Assembly (NCBI GenBank): GCA_023418375.1
Contig: JAEZZV010000323.1
Location: 1 to 7,329 of the forward strand
Origin: Actinomycetes bacterium
GTDB lineage: Bacteria; Actinomycetota; Actinomycetes; Actinomycetales; Cellulomonadaceae
Length of the DNA: 7,329 nt
Direction of reading: 5' to 3'
Part shown: positions 6,655 to 7,329 of the stretch, piece after piece
Position numbering within the stretch: the first letter of the stretch is position 1
How the letters are laid out: each line of letters starts with the position of its first letter
Program-made: the position numbers and the translations under genes
Notes under the pieces: model-generated
The model's input: only the letters and a program-made list of their open reading frames with translations
The model's database searches: none
What the model was told of the DNA's origin: nothing

Positions 6655-6693
6655 GGGCGCCCGGGCTGGGTCGAACCACCGGCCCGGGCGCCC
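6655..6693. terminator. GC hairpin between convergent genes, likely bidirectional terminator
   Basis: A perfect 12-bp stem, GGGCGCCCGGGC (6655-6666) with its complement (6682-6693), encloses a 15-nt loop. It begins 6 nt after the DUF4383 stop and lies 24 nt beyond the stop of the opposing VOC gene. No T-run follows on either strand, which is common for actinobacterial terminators. Because the stem is symmetric it can form in transcripts from both directions. Confidence 0.75.
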
Positions 6694-6727
6694 GCAGTGC
6701 TCAGGCGGCCGCAGTGCTCAGGCGGCC
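6694..6727. repeat. Perfect 17-bp tandem duplication over the VOC gene's stop
   Basis: GCAGTGCTCAGGCGGCC occurs twice back to back (6694-6710 and 6711-6727) with no mismatch. On the minus strand each copy reads GGCCGCCTGAGCACTGC, so each carries two Ala codons and a TGA in the context of the VOC gene's end. The second copy (6711-6727) contains the stop actually used at 6718-6720; the first lies just past it. It looks like a recent local duplication with no effect on the protein. Confidence 0.9.
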
Positions 6728-7119
6728 ACGAGCTCGAAGGCGTTGCCCTCCGGGTCGGCCAGCGTCATGGTCCGCCGACCGTGGTCGGTCAGCGTGCCGA
6801 GCCGCCGAGCGCCCAGGCCCTGGAGCCGCCGGGACTCGGCGTCCAGGTCGGCGGTCGTCAGCTGCAGGTGCAGCGGGGTGGTCAGCGCCCGTCCCCCGGG
6901 CACCCGGCGGAAGACCAGGCGCGGCAGGCCCGCGGCGTCGCCCAGGAGCTCGGCGTGCGCGGCGCTCGCGCCCGGTGCGACGTCGACGCGCAGCGCAGCG
7001 GCCCAGAAGTGCGCGACGGCGAGCGCGTCGAACGCGTCGTAGGCGAGGCCGGCGAAGGTGGTGCCGGCGGGGGCGGCGCGTGGCGTGTGGCGGGTGGGTG
7101 CGGTGGCGAGTGTGGTCAT
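6718..7119 (-). CDS. VOC (glyoxalase-fold) family protein
   Basis: A 133-residue single-domain protein of the vicinal oxygen chelate superfamily, closest in style to the Glyoxalase_6 group. After a flexible N-terminus (1-20), residues 21-131 show the two beta-alpha-beta-beta-beta modules: TFAGLAYDAFDALAVAHFWAAAL (from 21) as the first, and PLHLQLTTADLDAESRRLQ (82-100) through LADPEGNAFELV (120-131) as the second. H84 and E129 sit where metal ligands lie in such folds; the matching residue in the first module is not obvious, so metal binding is unsure. Reaction unknown: lyase, dioxygenase or ligand-binding roles all occur in the superfamily. The start at 7119 has a ribosome binding site AAGGGAA 5 nt upstream; a longer frame from 7185 runs into the preceding gene and is rejected. 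The SDR gene ends 11 nt upstream, so the two are probably co-transcribed. Confidence 0.82.
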   Translation of the reverse strand: MTTLATAPTRHTPRAAPAGTTFAGLAYDAFDALAVAHFWAAALRVDVAPGASAAHAELLGDAAGLPRLVFRRVPGGRALTTPLHLQLTTADLDAESRRLQGLGARRLGTLTDHGRRTMTLADPEGNAFELVAA

Positions 7120-7124
7120 CGGTG

Positions 7125-7131
7125 TTCCCTT
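7125..7131 (-). promoter_or_regulatory. Ribosome binding site of the VOC gene, touching the SDR stop
   Basis: On the minus strand TGAAGGGAACACCGATG links the two genes: the TGA ends the SDR gene, its last A begins AAGGGAA, and the ATG follows after 5 nt. This arrangement lets terminating ribosomes start the VOC gene. Confidence 0.7.
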
Positions 7132-7329
7132 CAGGGTGCGGTCGGGGCCGGCTCGCCCTGGGCCAGGTGGGAGACGTGCGCCCACTCGCGCCAGGTGGCG
7201 AGCCGCTGCTCGTAGTCGGCGGTGGCGACGGCCAGCGGCATGTCGCCGAAGAAGACCCGCAGCGGCGGGACGGGCGCGTCGACCACCGCGAGGAGGGCGG
7301 CCGCGCTGGCCCGCGGGTCGCCCGGGGAC
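7131..7329 (-). CDS. Short-chain dehydrogenase/reductase, C-terminal end only
   Basis: The last 65 codons of a minus-strand gene that starts beyond the right edge. The translated tail reads GDPRASAAALLAVVDAPVPP, then LRVFFGDMPLAVATADYEQR and LATWREWAHVSHLAQG. This matches the usual end of SDR proteins of the actinobacterial type that carry a GDP.....A.L.VVDA..PPLR helix-strand unit and a final R.ATW.EW motif. The Rossmann nucleotide-binding and YxxxK catalytic regions would lie outside the window and cannot be checked, so an NAD(P)-dependent oxidoreductase role is inferred from the tail alone. The stop at 7131-7133 is 11 nt before the VOC start, consistent with an SDR-VOC operon. Confidence 0.72.
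   Translation of the reverse strand, partial: SPGDPRASAAALLAVVDAPVPPLRVFFGDMPLAVATADYEQRLATWREWAHVSHLAQGEPAPTAP

Noticed and set aside
6669..6677. GGTCGAACC in the hairpin loop, reminiscent of a tRNA T-loop
   Set aside because: It lacks the normal seven-base loop, and no acceptor, anticodon or D arm can be drawn around it; it is simply the loop of the terminator hairpin.
6697..7215. Plus-strand 172-residue open frame opposite the VOC gene
   Set aside because: Its translation is compositionally biased and matches no family; the minus strand encodes a clear VOC domain and an SDR tail here.

Overview
The window is very GC-rich DNA with strong G/C third-position bias. It carries an HNH protein of the DUF222/13E12 type, small DUF4380 and DUF4383 proteins, and start codons without Shine-Dalgarno sequences. 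Together these point to a high-GC actinobacterium, and the protein wording suggests Micrococcales, perhaps a Cellulomonas relative. That placement is inference from style and family content, not from a marker gene.

Layout: seven genes run left to right, then two run right to left. On the plus strand: the 3' part of an HNH endonuclease gene (2-775), a succinate-semialdehyde dehydrogenase gene (gabD type, 837-2273), a GNAT acetyltransferase (2294-3112), a divergent cytochrome P450 (3190-4554), a DUF4380 mutarotase-like protein (4568-5539), a stand-alone GyrI-like effector-binding protein (5593-6120) and a DUF4383 four-helix membrane protein (6211-6648). A strong GC hairpin (6655-6693) follows. 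It sits between convergent genes and probably ends transcription from both sides. On the minus strand: a short-chain dehydrogenase gene, of which only the 3' end is inside the window (7131-7329), and just downstream of it a small VOC/glyoxalase-fold protein (6718-7119). These two look like one operon.

Expression: gabD, the GNAT gene and the DUF4380 gene each have a -10-like hexamer ending 6-7 nt before the start codon and no Shine-Dalgarno sequence, which suggests leaderless mRNAs. The P450, DUF4383 and VOC genes have purine-rich ribosome binding sites instead. The plus-strand genes are therefore close together but are probably several transcription units rather than one operon.

Function: most of the content is ordinary accessory metabolism: aldehyde oxidation, acyl transfer, oxidation, sugar-like ligand handling and small-molecule binding. 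I see no defence system, CRISPR array, prophage, insertion sequence, tRNA or rRNA. The most unusual items are the P450, which departs from three normally conserved signatures at once, and a perfect 17-bp tandem duplication that copies the last codons and stop of the VOC gene.
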